Shown: positions 5,490-12,115 of the stretch, one piece after another | How the letters are laid out: every line of letters starts with the position of its first letter | Numbering within the stretch: the first letter of the stretch is position 1 | IMG/VR virus record: IMGVR_UViG_3300031759_000173 | Coordinates: 1 to 20,884 of that record | Reading direction: 5' to 3' (one strand) | DNA from: a virus | DNA length: 20,884 nucleotides | Position numbers and translations under genes: made by a program | Notes under the pieces: generated by a model | Database searches by the model: none | The model's input: the letters and a program-made list of their open reading frames with translations, nothing else | What the model was told of the DNA's origin: nothing

Positions 5490-6607
5490 AGGTCGACGAG
5501 GCCGCGGTGAAAAGATGTGTGCAGCATCTCGCCGCCGTCAAACGCGCGTATCCGGACGCGTGGAAGCAGGTGGATAGCTTCCGCGCTGCTCGCGGGAAGG
5601 ATCTCCAGCTATGGCCGCGGTGGTGTTACATGCCACTATCCGGAGCGTACGCGATTGTGAGTGGCGGAGGCAATGCAAGGCTCGACACGCAGCAGGTCGG
5701 ACGCGTGGGTCCGCTCGGCGCGCTTGCCGCATGGCGGCCGGCCAAGGCCATCTATCAGTTCGACCCGACCGTCTTCGAAGCGATCTGGGAGACGCCGGTG
5801 GATGGCCCGATTCCGATCGATGTGCTGCAAACACTTCCGACCTGGTGTTGTTATATTCCTTTCCCGGACCGGCGAACAGTCCTCGCGACCGAGAATGTGG
5901 TCGGATTTTATGTTCACCTCGAGCACGATGTGAACAGCGGCCGGATGGAGCTGCGATTTGTTTTCGATGTGGATTTTCCGGACTTTCCCGTCTCCCATTG
6001 GGGCCTGGTGCCTATCCCGCTGCATCTGGGTGGCTCGAATCTCAGTGAGAATTTCGAGTCTATGCTTGCCGAAGCTAACTCCCAGAAGTTGCGATTGGCC
6101 GAGAAAGAAGCTGGAATAATGGCCGACGCTGAGCGGGATATCGAGCTCCGCGAGTATGAGTGGGCCGCGAACGCGCTTAAAGCTGCCGGGGCTACCTCGC
6201 TCGCCCCGCTGGTCTCCCTCACTCTTTACCTGTGCTCTACCACCGCGGAGATCCGTCCGCGCGATCCGATGCGCGGCGTGCGCTGCAAGCCGGCCAAGAC
6301 GAAAAAAGGTCCGCGCGACTTCGGGCCGGATCAACCGGTGATGTGGGAGGTAGCGTACCGCCTCGGCGCGACGCTGCGGGCGGCCGCGGAGGCGCCCCGA
6401 TCAAGCGGCAACGGAGATGGAACGCACGCCAGCCCGCGTGCGCACATTCGACGCGCGCACTGGCACGCGTTCTGGACCGGACCGAAGGCCAAGCCCGGCA
6501 AAATCGTGGAGGGGACACGCGAGCTGATCCTGCACTGGATTCCGCCGACGCCCGTCATGGTCGGCGAGGACGGCGTGATCCCGACCGTGCATCGCGTTAC
6601 AACGTAG
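5486..6607 (+). CDS. AcrVA2-like protein (homologue of the type V-A anti-CRISPR AcrVA2)
   Basis: 373 residues from GTG 5486, preceded by GGAGG and overlapping the previous stop as GTGA. Recalled landmarks of Moraxella AcrVA2 occur in order: AAWRPAKAIYQFD (81-93; AcrVA2 has AWRNTLGIYQLD), LPTWCCY (117-123; LPDWCVY), a helical segment PLVSLTLYLC (241-250), and HIRRAHWHAFWTG (320-332; HIRRGHWHGYWQG), then a Trp-containing strand. The family member is about 320 residues; this one has an extra charged insertion near 195-230. AcrVA2 recognises nascent Cas12a and lowers cas12a mRNA. AcrVA2 relatives occur widely on mobile elements, not only where Cas12a is known, so the target here is not established. 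The homology comes from memory of the family, not a search. Confidence 0.82.
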   Translation: MKVDEAAVKRCVQHLAAVKRAYPDAWKQVDSFRAARGKDLQLWPRWCYMPLSGAYAIVSGGGNARLDTQQVGRVGPLGALAAWRPAKAIYQFDPTVFEAIWETPVDGPIPIDVLQTLPTWCCYIPFPDRRTVLATENVVGFYVHLEHDVNSGRMELRFVFDVDFPDFPVSHWGLVPIPLHLGGSNLSENFESMLAEANSQKLRLAEKEAGIMADAERDIELREYEWAANALKAAGATSLAPLVSLTLYLCSTTAEIRPRDPMRGVRCKPAKTKKGPRDFGPDQPVMWEVAYRLGATLRAAAEAPRSSGNGDGTHASPRAHIRRAHWHAFWTGPKAKPGKIVEGTRELILHWIPPTPVMVGEDGVIPTVHRVTT

Positions 6608-6608
6608 A

Positions 6609-6742
6609 GCTTCGGAAGGAGGCGTTAACGCGTCAAGGCCCTCGGGCGGCTGGTGGCCGCGCTGCACGGCCAGGGCAAAGGCATGCTGGCGACGCTCGTG
6701 TGGGACGCGTGGGAACACCGGCCGCGCGGCGTCACAACGTAA
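6609..6742 (+). pseudogene. Start-less short reading frame behind a strong ribosome binding site
   Basis: GGAAGGAGG at 6614-6622 lies in a 17-bp repeat of 5247-5263, where the same bases precede a real start; here the start triplet is TTA ACG instead of GTGATG. The following frame, open from 6628 to TAA at 6742, reads VKALGRLVAALHGQGKGMLA, then WDAWEHRPRGVTT, and looks protein-like. The first usable start is GTG 6653 (29 residues). Its end, GVTT-stop, resembles the RVTT-stop of the AcrVA2-like gene. It may be a decayed small gene, or one starting with a non-standard codon. Confidence 0.35.
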
Positions 6743-7103
6743 GCAGCGGGCGCGCCGCGTCCTTGCGTTTCGCGCGCGTGTCGCGATGCTGTTCCGCGTC
6801 CAAAAGAAAATGGCAGCGGGCGCATAACGCCTGGAGATTGTCGTCTGAGTCGTGGCCGGGCGTGTGATCCAGGTGGCAGACCTGCAGCACGATCCGGATC
6901 TCATGCCCCGCGCCGGCGCCGCGCCGGCGCCGCACGGGAACCGGATGAAACAGCTTCCCGTGATTCGTTCTTATTCCTACCGCCCCGTTCGCAAGTCCGC
7001 AACGCTCGCACCGGTACCCGGCGCGCTTCAGTATTCGCGGACGTACAATCGTACGCCAGACCACGCCGTAGAACCGCCGGCGGATGTCAGCGGGGATCGG
7101 CAT
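6732..7103 (-). CDS. HNH endonuclease
   Basis: 123 residues. CxxC at 32-35, CHLDH (76-80), N89 and CARCH (94-98) give the zinc-bound HNH nuclease arrangement (CxxC, DH-x8-N, CxxCH). A short insertion at 50-70 is Arg/Gly-rich. In phages with terminases, HNH proteins often help genome packaging, but this one is in the replication strand group, far from the terminase, so it could be a homing or free-standing nuclease. Its start overlaps the upstream gene by 17 bases and its stop overlaps the opposite-strand short frame. Confidence 0.85.
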   Translation of the reverse strand: MPIPADIRRRFYGVVWRTIVRPRILKRAGYRCERCGLANGAVGIRTNHGKLFHPVPVRRRRGAGAGHEIRIVLQVCHLDHTPGHDSDDNLQALCARCHFLLDAEQHRDTRAKRKDAARPLLTL

Positions 7104-7362
7104 ACCGCGCCTTGCGCACCCACGCGGGCTCGCTCAGCGCGAACCGTGGCATAGGCAGTAATGCGGCCTGTCTTGGCGCACGCGGCGGCGGGTCCCCCTG
7201 GGTGGCCTTACGCTCCCTCTCGCGGGCGTAGCGCGCCCTACGGGCCATTTCGCGGCGGCGCTGGCGCAACGCGAAGCCTCCGTCGGCCTCCATGGCGAGC
7301 CGCACGCGCTCGATGCGCGAACGGGAAGGCGGGCGGTAGGAAAAAAGCGATTGCTGTTTCAC
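7087..7362 (-). CDS. Basic hypothetical protein, 91 residues, GTG start
   Basis: GTG 7362 has AAAGGAG upstream and overlaps the replication gene stop as GTGA. It starts VKQQSLFSYRPPSRSRIERV and is strongly Arg-rich and helical in the middle (RQRRREMARRARYARERE), with Pro-rich turns. It is probably a nucleic-acid-associated helper of the replication module. No family recognised. Confidence 0.65.
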   Translation of the reverse strand: MKQQSLFSYRPPSRSRIERVRLAMEADGGFALRQRRREMARRARYARERERKATQGDPPPRAPRQAALLPMPRFALSEPAWVRKARYADPR

Positions 7363-9032
7363 GTGCCCGCTCCTTTCGCGTGGTCGCACTGCACGTAGCG
7401 GTGGCCGTCCCATCGCACACCTTTCCCGCGGCACTGCGGGCAATCTGGCGCGATATCGATTTCCGGCGCGCCCGGAGCGCGCGTGCGCTCGACCTGGCGC
7501 GTAGGCGGGATCGTGGCGCCGGGGATGGCCTGGCCGGCCGGGCAGCCGCATACGATTTCCTTCCCCTCCCACTTGTACTTTCCGCGGCCGTGGCACAGCT
7601 CGCAGGCCTCCGGGTGCGCGCGAAGATGTTTATCGCGTTTCGCCCGGGCGGCGTCGTCCGCGTTGCGCTGCGCGTCGGCTTGGTTGGCAAGATCCGCTTG
7701 CCGGCGCGCTTCGTCTTTTTTCGCCTGCTCCGCCTGCCACCACTCCTTGCGCACCTGGGGCGCCAGGTGCGTGCAGATCAGCCCCAGGGAATCTGTGCCC
7801 AGCCGCCATCTGCGGGTTACGATCAGCACGCGCAGCGAGTGGATGTTCGAATTCGTAACGGGTCCCATGCGCTTCGCCGTTTTCGCCACGAGCTGGTCGG
7901 TCACCTCCTGGCGCAGGGTTTTCGGGATGCCCGTTTTTTCGATCATCGCTTTGAGCGCGCGTAGGCTCGCGGGCGCGGCTTCCCCGGTCTCCGGAATCTC
8001 TGCCGCGTTTGGAAGCTCGGTTGCAGTTCGGCCCTCATCAGAAGGGTTTTCCGAAACGGACGCGCCGGACGCCAGTCCGGAGCAAGTTACCGGTAGCTGC
8101 TCCCCCCCAACTGACTGACTACTACTCTGCTCCTTTATCTCTACAGTGTTGGTAGTAGGAGTCTGTAGTCTGGACTGCAATAAGGGTGTGCCGGGCGTAC
8201 AAGTCGCGGATTCGGCTTGTACAGGGAAATCCGCCGGCGGCGCGGCCTGCTCGTGTACGGCGGCATTCGTCCCGTGTACAGGGGAAGGCACGGGGGCCAG
8301 GGTAAGTTCTAACTGCACCGACTTACTCCACTTAGCGGCTGCCTCTCTCTGCTTGCGCGGTTTGCACTTGACGCCAAGCGCCACGATGGCGTTATACTGT
8401 TCCTGATCGACCCGTTCGCGCGCTTGCGCGACGACAGCATTTATTTGATCGTCGCCCCAAACACTGAGCTTGGCGGCATACGGGATAAGTGTCTGTTTTC
8501 GCGCTTCATCGAGCGCATCGTAGTCGATATAAGGAAAAGCAGACAAGTTCCCGTGTACACGGGAACTTCTTTCCTCGAAAGTCCTTTGTTTCCGTGCGAG
8601 CGGAACATCGGATCGCAGCCCAACCCCGCCTCCGCCGTTCCGTCCCATGCGTTTCTCGCTTTCGCGCTCTCTGCAAAGGACCCCTTCCGTAACTCCGGCC
8701 GCCAACGTATTCAGCGCGTGCTTGAGTGAGACTCCGCGCTCTGGCGGCTTGCCGTCCTCCGGTTCCCGGGGCCACACGGCGGCGATCTCTGCCATGGTCA
8801 TAGGCTCGCCGTCGTCGTTCGTGGCCCACCTGGTTGGCGGATCGCGAAGGCTGCTGTTCTTCTTCACGATCCCGACCAATATATTCAGAGGGGTTTCTCC
8901 TCTGTTGGCTTGGTAGTGGACCAGCTCCGCCGGCTCTGGGTTCCAGAAGCCGATGCCCTTCCGCGGCGGCTGCTCCTCGCTCATCGATTTAATGAGCTTA
9001 GTTGTCGGCCCGTCTTCACGTTTCTCGCTCAT
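7359..9032 (-). CDS. Replication-initiator-like protein with internal putative origin
   Basis: 557 residues from ATG 9032 (ATGA overlap with the upstream stop). Residues about 10-150 look like a winged-helix DNA-binding domain (LNILVGIVKKNSSL; TMAEIAAVW; a helix ending TEGVLCRE). A low-complexity linker at about 235-300 is followed by helices and an Ala/Lys coiled coil at about 425-470. Two DnaJ-like zinc pairs end the protein: C477/C480/C495/C497 and C531/C534/C549 with H551. Architecture and neighbours suggest an initiator or helicase loader, comparable in layout to lambda O, whose gene contains the origin in its linker. GTAC-centred palindromes lie in the same part of this gene. The function is inferred; no named domain is certain. 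Confidence 0.6.
   Translation of the reverse strand: MSEKREDGPTTKLIKSMSEEQPPRKGIGFWNPEPAELVHYQANRGETPLNILVGIVKKNSSLRDPPTRWATNDDGEPMTMAEIAAVWPREPEDGKPPERGVSLKHALNTLAAGVTEGVLCRERESEKRMGRNGGGGVGLRSDVPLARKQRTFEERSSRVHGNLSAFPYIDYDALDEARKQTLIPYAAKLSVWGDDQINAVVAQARERVDQEQYNAIVALGVKCKPRKQREAAAKWSKSVQLELTLAPVPSPVHGTNAAVHEQAAPPADFPVQAESATCTPGTPLLQSRLQTPTTNTVEIKEQSSSQSVGGEQLPVTCSGLASGASVSENPSDEGRTATELPNAAEIPETGEAAPASLRALKAMIEKTGIPKTLRQEVTDQLVAKTAKRMGPVTNSNIHSLRVLIVTRRWRLGTDSLGLICTHLAPQVRKEWWQAEQAKKDEARRQADLANQADAQRNADDAARAKRDKHLRAHPEACELCHGRGKYKWEGKEIVCGCPAGQAIPGATIPPTRQVERTRAPGAPEIDIAPDCPQCRGKGVRWDGHRYVQCDHAKGAGT
8197..8286. repeat. Cluster of GTAC-centred sites in the linker of the replication gene (putative iterons)
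   Basis: GTACAAG (8197-8203) is inverted as CTTGTAC (8216-8222), which continues into AGGGAAA. TCGTGTACGG lies at 8251-8260, and GTCCCGTGTACAGGGGAA at 8269-8286, which differs from the 18-bp palindrome core at 8548-8565 by two bases. The coding region here is a low-complexity linker, so the DNA may be constrained more than the protein. Confidence 0.45.
8545..8568. promoter_or_regulatory. 24-bp perfect palindrome (protein-binding site, copy 1)
   Basis: AAGTTCCCGTGT followed by its exact complement in reverse. The inner 18 bases TTCCCGTGTACACGGGAA recur exactly at 10246-10263. Such long perfect dyads usually bind a dimeric protein; it sits inside the replication gene. Confidence 0.6.
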
Positions 9033-9208
9033 ACGCGCGCCGATCTCGCGCGCTGAACCTCGCGCGCCCGCCGCAGTTCGCGTATGCGCGCGGCCTCGCG
9101 TATCCCCGCCGCGCAATGGCACGGCTTCGTAGTGCCGTTCCCTCGATCGACTTTGCCGGTCCCGCCGCATGTCTGGCACGGGCTATCCCGGAATTCCCGC
9201 ACCGTCAT
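9029..9208 (-). CDS. DnaJ-type zinc-finger micro-protein
   Basis: Fifty-nine residues from ATG 9208. It begins MTVREFRDSPCQTCGGTGKV and contains CHC soon after: CxxCGGTGK and a CxC pair like the DnaJ cysteine-rich repeat, followed by an Arg-rich helix. It overlaps both neighbours by 4 bases. It may act with the zinc-tailed replication protein just downstream. Function unknown. Confidence 0.7.
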   Translation of the reverse strand: MTVREFRDSPCQTCGGTGKVDRGNGTTKPCHCAAGIREAARIRELRRAREVQRARSARV

Positions 9209-9801
9209 AAAGCCCCCCTTCCCGCGCGCGCCGAACGCGCTTTCGGCTGCACCAGCTCCGCCGCGATCTGCCGGCGGACCTCGCGCAACAGCCCCGTCAC
9301 GTTGGGGCGCCTGGCGTTGTCGCACCACTCGCGGATCGCGTCCACCGGCGCCGCGCACGTGGTGCAGAGATCCGGCGTCTCCGACCATCCGCAGCCGTTG
9401 GCGCACGCGTCAAGCTGCGTGCATCCGCACACGCGGCAACGCGCCAGACCTTGGCGATCGCGCCGCACCTTGTATACACCAAGGAACGCTTGTGCCCTTG
9501 GCTTCGGCTTTTTCATAGTTTCCTCCTTTAAAACCCATTCCAACTCCGCGATAGCGCGGCACGCGAGCAAGTGCTCCTCGTCCGCGATCCGCAGACTGCG
9601 CACCGCTTCGGCGAACACGTCCGGACGCGGTTCGACCATTGCTCTTATTCGCTCTTTGATGCGCGCGAATCTCGCCAGCGAATCGCGATAGGCCGCGCGC
9701 CGGCATTCGAGGCGCGCGCGGATCTCCGCGGCGGTCCGGACGCGGCTCTCCGGTCCCGCGTTATCGGGGGCTGGCTGCGGCGCAACTGAGTGTGCGGGCA
9801 T
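9205..9801 (-). CDS. Two-part protein with internal in-frame start: helical N-half and zinc-finger C-half
   Basis: 198 residues from ATG 9801 (GGGAG 8 bases upstream). Residues 30-95 are amphipathic helices (TAAEIRARLECRRAAYRDSL and following). At residue 96 a second ATG (9516) carries a perfect AAAGGAGG 5 bases upstream and in the same frame, giving a separate 103-residue product. The C-half holds a cysteine-rich finger (C122, C125, C127, C133, C137, C146, C149; RVCGCT...GCGW...CTTC), a motif common in phage zinc proteins. It appears to be two ancestral genes fused by loss of a stop, or a deliberate dual product. First gene of the leftward replication operon. Confidence 0.7.
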   Translation of the reverse strand: MPAHSVAPQPAPDNAGPESRVRTAAEIRARLECRRAAYRDSLARFARIKERIRAMVEPRPDVFAEAVRSLRIADEEHLLACRAIAELEWVLKEETMKKPKPRAQAFLGVYKVRRDRQGLARCRVCGCTQLDACANGCGWSETPDLCTTCAAPVDAIREWCDNARRPNVTGLLREVRRQIAAELVQPKARSARAGRGAL

Positions 9802-10173
9802 CGGTCGTCTCCCAGGGCAGGAAGACTTCGGGTACCGGCCGCGCCCTGAGTGTCTGGCGACACCATGCGGCCGGCCCGAATCCTGTACTACATCACCGCA
9901 ACCCTGGCCTGGGCTACAGCGAAGGAACCACACTAGCACGGTCTTCCGCGATTGTGCAAATGCGTTTGCGGGCGTGCTATATTGGCCCATAGAAATTGTT
10001 CGGGCCGGGCGAACTGGTCTCCCGGCTGAGAATCAACTTTCGGCGGCGGCGCGTTCCGTATGCGCGATCTTAGACGCGCCGCTTCGTTTCAATTCCGTGT
10101 CACTCTGACAGCTTACCTCCCGTACAGTTCTGCAAACCCCCCGAAAACAGTTAGGAAATTTACGAGGTTTCGC

Positions 10174-10200
10174 TTGACGTTCGTTCCGCTGTGATACAAT
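10174..10200 (+). promoter_or_regulatory. Rightward promoter with extended -10
   Basis: TTGACG at 10174-10179 and TACAAT at 10195-10200, spaced 15 bases, with TGA immediately before TACAAT making an extended -10 (TGATACAAT). Transcription would start near 10207. The spacer is short; the extended -10 may compensate. The palindrome at 10245 lies about 40 bases inside the transcript. Confidence 0.55.
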
Positions 10201-10207
10201 CTCCATC

Positions 10208-10312
10208 GTGACCCAGCGCGGCCGAAGACCGGCCCGCATAGTCAATTCCCGTGTACACGGGAATGGACTCGCATCCGCCAACACCGCTATTAGTATTGTT
10301 TCGTACATATAA
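10208..10312 (+). other. Possible leaderless 34-residue reading frame
   Basis: A GTG lies exactly where the promoter predicts the transcript start. The frame reads VTQRGRRPARIVNSRVHGNG and continues 14 residues to TAA. The palindrome is read in the same frame (SRVHGN) as in the replication gene. The basic start resembles that of small DNA-binding proteins, but there is no ribosome binding site or other support. It may be a broken gene or chance. Confidence 0.25.
10245..10264. promoter_or_regulatory. 20-bp perfect palindrome (protein-binding site, copy 2)
   Basis: ATTCCCGTGTACACGGGAAT; the inner 18 bases equal those at 8548-8565 inside the replication gene. Downstream of the promoter at 10174, this is a good position for a roadblock or autoregulatory operator bound by the replication protein or another dimer. 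Confidence 0.6.
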
Positions 10313-10437
10313 ATCCGCGAATCGCGCGCCCGCGCGTGCCATGGCCCCCGCAGTGCTTGCCCTGTAAACTAGTGCGATTGTAGTAGCCACCACGGGTGGT
10401 ATCGCGGGTATACATCCGCGGCGCACACTTAGGATGT

Positions 10438-10854
10438 ATGGTTCCAGTCGAGACACACGCCGCGGAATTCGATGAGTTCGCACGCCGCAAGCGCGCGCTC
10501 GACGATGCCTTAGCTCCCTTTAAGTCCGAGATCACGTGGTGCGAAAAGCAGCGCGAAACGATCCTTTCGTGGTATCCCGATTCCATCCTGCCGCCGGGCA
10601 AAACCAGCGTCGGCCAGGGAAAGGAGTTCGATGTCCTAATTTCAATGCGCGACAACGCGCGCCGCGTAACCGTCTCCGGCAAGCGCAAGCTGCGGACACT
10701 GTGGGGCGCGGCGAACTTCCTGCAGAAAATCCTTGTCCAACTGAAAGATCTCCCCGATCCCAAAGACCCCACCGGTCTGTATACCGAGGAGCAGCGCACC
10801 GGGCCGCGTCATCTCAGTCCCGTTCCCCGCGCTATCGCAGTGGTCACGTCGTAG
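10438..10854 (+). CDS. Hypothetical protein, 138 residues, coiled-coil start
   Basis: ATG 10438 has AGGA 4 bases upstream; the frame extends back to 10396 without support. Residues 8-45 are helical and charged (EFDEFARRKRALDDALAPF), followed by a WCEKQRETILSWYPDS motif, a beta-rich segment, and a helical end (AANFLQKILVQL). The helical-then-strand layout resembles small phage early proteins, but I cannot assign a family. It is the first convincing gene after the promoter at 10174. Confidence 0.65.
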   Translation: MVPVETHAAEFDEFARRKRALDDALAPFKSEITWCEKQRETILSWYPDSILPPGKTSVGQGKEFDVLISMRDNARRVTVSGKRKLRTLWGAANFLQKILVQLKDLPDPKDPTGLYTEEQRTGPRHLSPVPRAIAVVTS

Positions 10855-10934
10855 CCGTCCCCAAATCGGCTTGGGAAGATGCACCTGAAAACAGCCTGGC
10901 GGGACGGGCTCTGAAACTATTCCGGCTTCCAACA

Positions 10935-11303
10935 ATGACACCAGAACTGCGCGCGAATGACGAACGCTTGCACGACCGCGTGCCCGTAATGTGCGGCGAG
11001 TGGTGCATAGAATTGGCCGGCCCCGAGCGTAGAGCAATGCTGTTGAGATCGCCGAACGTGCGCGAGGTGCGGCGCCACAAATCGGGCGAACTGTTCCAGC
11101 TCGAAGTGACGACGCAAGGCAACGACGAGCGGATGCCCGCGCGGCTCGGCAACCCGCGGCGCTATTCGCACGACCACGAGACCGACGACAACCCCGCGCG
11201 GAATTGGATGCTGCGCCATCTGTTCGGCGGCCGCGATATCTACCAGCGGCCGGCGCTCGATTGCATCACGACTGGCTCGCGACCGAATCCTACGGCTCGC
11301 TGA
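10935..11303 (+). CDS. Hypothetical protein, 122 residues
   Basis: The frame is open well upstream. ATG 10935 is the first ATG after the previous gene, though no clear Shine-Dalgarno precedes it, so the start is uncertain. The product has a beta-rich front (VPVMCGEWCIELAGPERRAM) and an Arg/His/Asp-rich back (RYSHDHETDDNPARNWMLRH). Codon use matches its neighbours. No family or function recognised. Confidence 0.55.
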   Translation: MTPELRANDERLHDRVPVMCGEWCIELAGPERRAMLLRSPNVREVRRHKSGELFQLEVTTQGNDERMPARLGNPRRYSHDHETDDNPARNWMLRHLFGGRDIYQRPALDCITTGSRPNPTAR

Positions 11304-11324
11304 GAGGCCCCCCAATCCATGCCG

Positions 11325-11362
11325 CCCCGGCCTCACTCGTCAGGGTTTGAGGCGGCGGGGGC
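11325..11362 (+). terminator. GC-rich hairpin after the gene ending at 11303
   Basis: CCCCG GCCTCA pairs with TGAGGC ... CGGGG across a 12-base loop with a two-base bulge, followed by only three T residues. It sits between convergent genes, as a terminator should, but the weak T-run makes it uncertain. Confidence 0.4.
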
Positions 11363-11370
11363 TTTCCCTC

Positions 11371-11392
11371 ATACTGCACATCCGTGCAGTAT
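11371..11392. promoter_or_regulatory. Perfect inverted repeat ATACTGCAC-ATCC-GTGCAGTAT
   Basis: Nine-base perfect arms with a four-base loop in a 258-bp gap between convergent genes. No T-run follows on either strand, so a protein-binding site is as likely as a terminator. Confidence 0.5.
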
Positions 11393-11509
11393 CGTGGACC
11401 ACATGGCTGCCTACGATTTTGTTGGGGGAACTTGCTGAATCTTCAAGGGGTTGGCACCGTGGGGAGCGGCCAACCCCCTTGGAAAACAGATGGGTCTCGA
11501 AGCAGTGTT

Positions 11510-11529
11510 AAGTATGGTATACCATACTT
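11510..11529. promoter_or_regulatory. 20-bp perfect palindrome with GntR-like core
   Basis: AAGTATGGTATACCATACTT. The TGGTATACCA core resembles operators of FadR-type GntR regulators. It lies about 30 bases beyond the stop of the leftward HTH gene, in a gap between convergent genes where an operator is unexpected. Confidence 0.5.
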
Positions 11530-11561
11530 CGGACATCGGCGACAACGTCTGTCGAGAGTGG

Positions 11562-12044
11562 CTATAGCTCTTCGAGCGACCGGCGGCGCACGTACCAACT
11601 GCGGATCTTGATCGCCTCCAGTCGACAGCTCTTGATCATCTTGCGCAGATGCGATTGAGGCAGGCCCCAATACGCTTCCGCTTCCGCGAGCGTGAGCCAG
11701 CCCTTATCCTTGACCGATGCCGGCGGCGTGCGAATCGCGGCCACGAGCTGCTCGATAAAGTTCACCGGCGCGGCGCTCATCGATGTCAGCGCGGTGCTGG
11801 CGGCCGGCGCTTCCGGTTCCGGGCTGCCCGGCACCACGAATGCGGCAGACCGGTTCTGATCCGCCAGCTTTCTAATGTCTATCGGATTATAGACGGCGGC
11901 CGGCGGGCGCTTGGGCACCTGCCTGGAGGCCTGCTGAATCAATCCGCGAGCGGCCATTCGTTCGATGCTTTTCTCCGAACAGCGGAGCAGCGCGGCGGCT
12001 TCCTTCTTCGTCCACCAATCGGAATAATCGGGCGTTGGTTGCAT
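11562..12044 (-). CDS. Tandem helix-turn-helix DNA-binding protein
   Basis: 160 residues from ATG 12044. Two excisionase/MerR-type HTH segments are joined by a Pro/Ala linker: residues 9-62 (DWWTKKEAAALLRCSEKSIE) and 115-160 (GWLTLAEAEAYWGLPQSHLR). The ATG has almost no leader and no ribosome binding site, so translation may be leaderless. It diverges from the LuxR-type HTH gene at 12116 across a 30-bp dyad. Probably a transcriptional regulator or a recombination directionality factor; the double HTH suits binding paired or repeated sites. Confidence 0.75.
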   Translation of the reverse strand: MQPTPDYSDWWTKKEAAALLRCSEKSIERMAARGLIQQASRQVPKRPPAAVYNPIDIRKLADQNRSAAFVVPGSPEPEAPAASTALTSMSAAPVNFIEQLVAAIRTPPASVKDKGWLTLAEAEAYWGLPQSHLRKMIKSCRLEAIKIRSWYVRRRSLEEL

Positions 12045-12070
12045 ATAAGACAAGTGTATCAGACTCAATA

Positions 12071-12100
12071 GACAGATTCCGGACACGTGTCGGAACTGTC
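12071..12100. promoter_or_regulatory. 30-bp imperfect dyad between divergent regulators (operator)
   Basis: GACA-ga-TTCCG-GACAC faces GTGTC-GGAA-c-TGTC: nearly symmetric over 30 bases, centred on CACGTG. It lies 27 bases upstream of the leftward HTH start and 15 bases upstream of the rightward HTH start, so one protein bound here could control both. Confidence 0.65.
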
Positions 12101-12115
12101 CGAAGTGCAGAAAAC

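Larger units (their letters stand above)
9802..10437. other. 636-bp control region without a convincing gene
   Basis: This is the largest gap in the window and is visibly richer in A and T around 10140-10310. It holds a possible leftward promoter for the replication operon (TTGCAC near 9953 reading left, TAGTGT 18 bases on), the inverted repeat GCAAA-TGCG-TTTGC (9956-9969), and a 9-bp stem GCGGCGCGT/ACGCGCCGC (10046-10054 with 10074-10082). It also holds a good rightward promoter, a 20-bp palindrome and the small stem CCACC-ACG-GGTGG (10387-10399). Open frames on the minus strand here have atypical codon use. Confidence 0.6.

Noticed and set aside
8545-10264. CRISPR-like repeats (TTCCCGTGTACACGGGAA)
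   Set aside because: Only two exact copies 1.7 kb apart, no regular spacing and one inside a gene; not an array.
10033-10308. 91-residue leftward reading frame in the control region
   Set aside because: Codon use and composition differ from neighbours, it has no ribosome binding site, and it runs antisense through the best promoter in the window.
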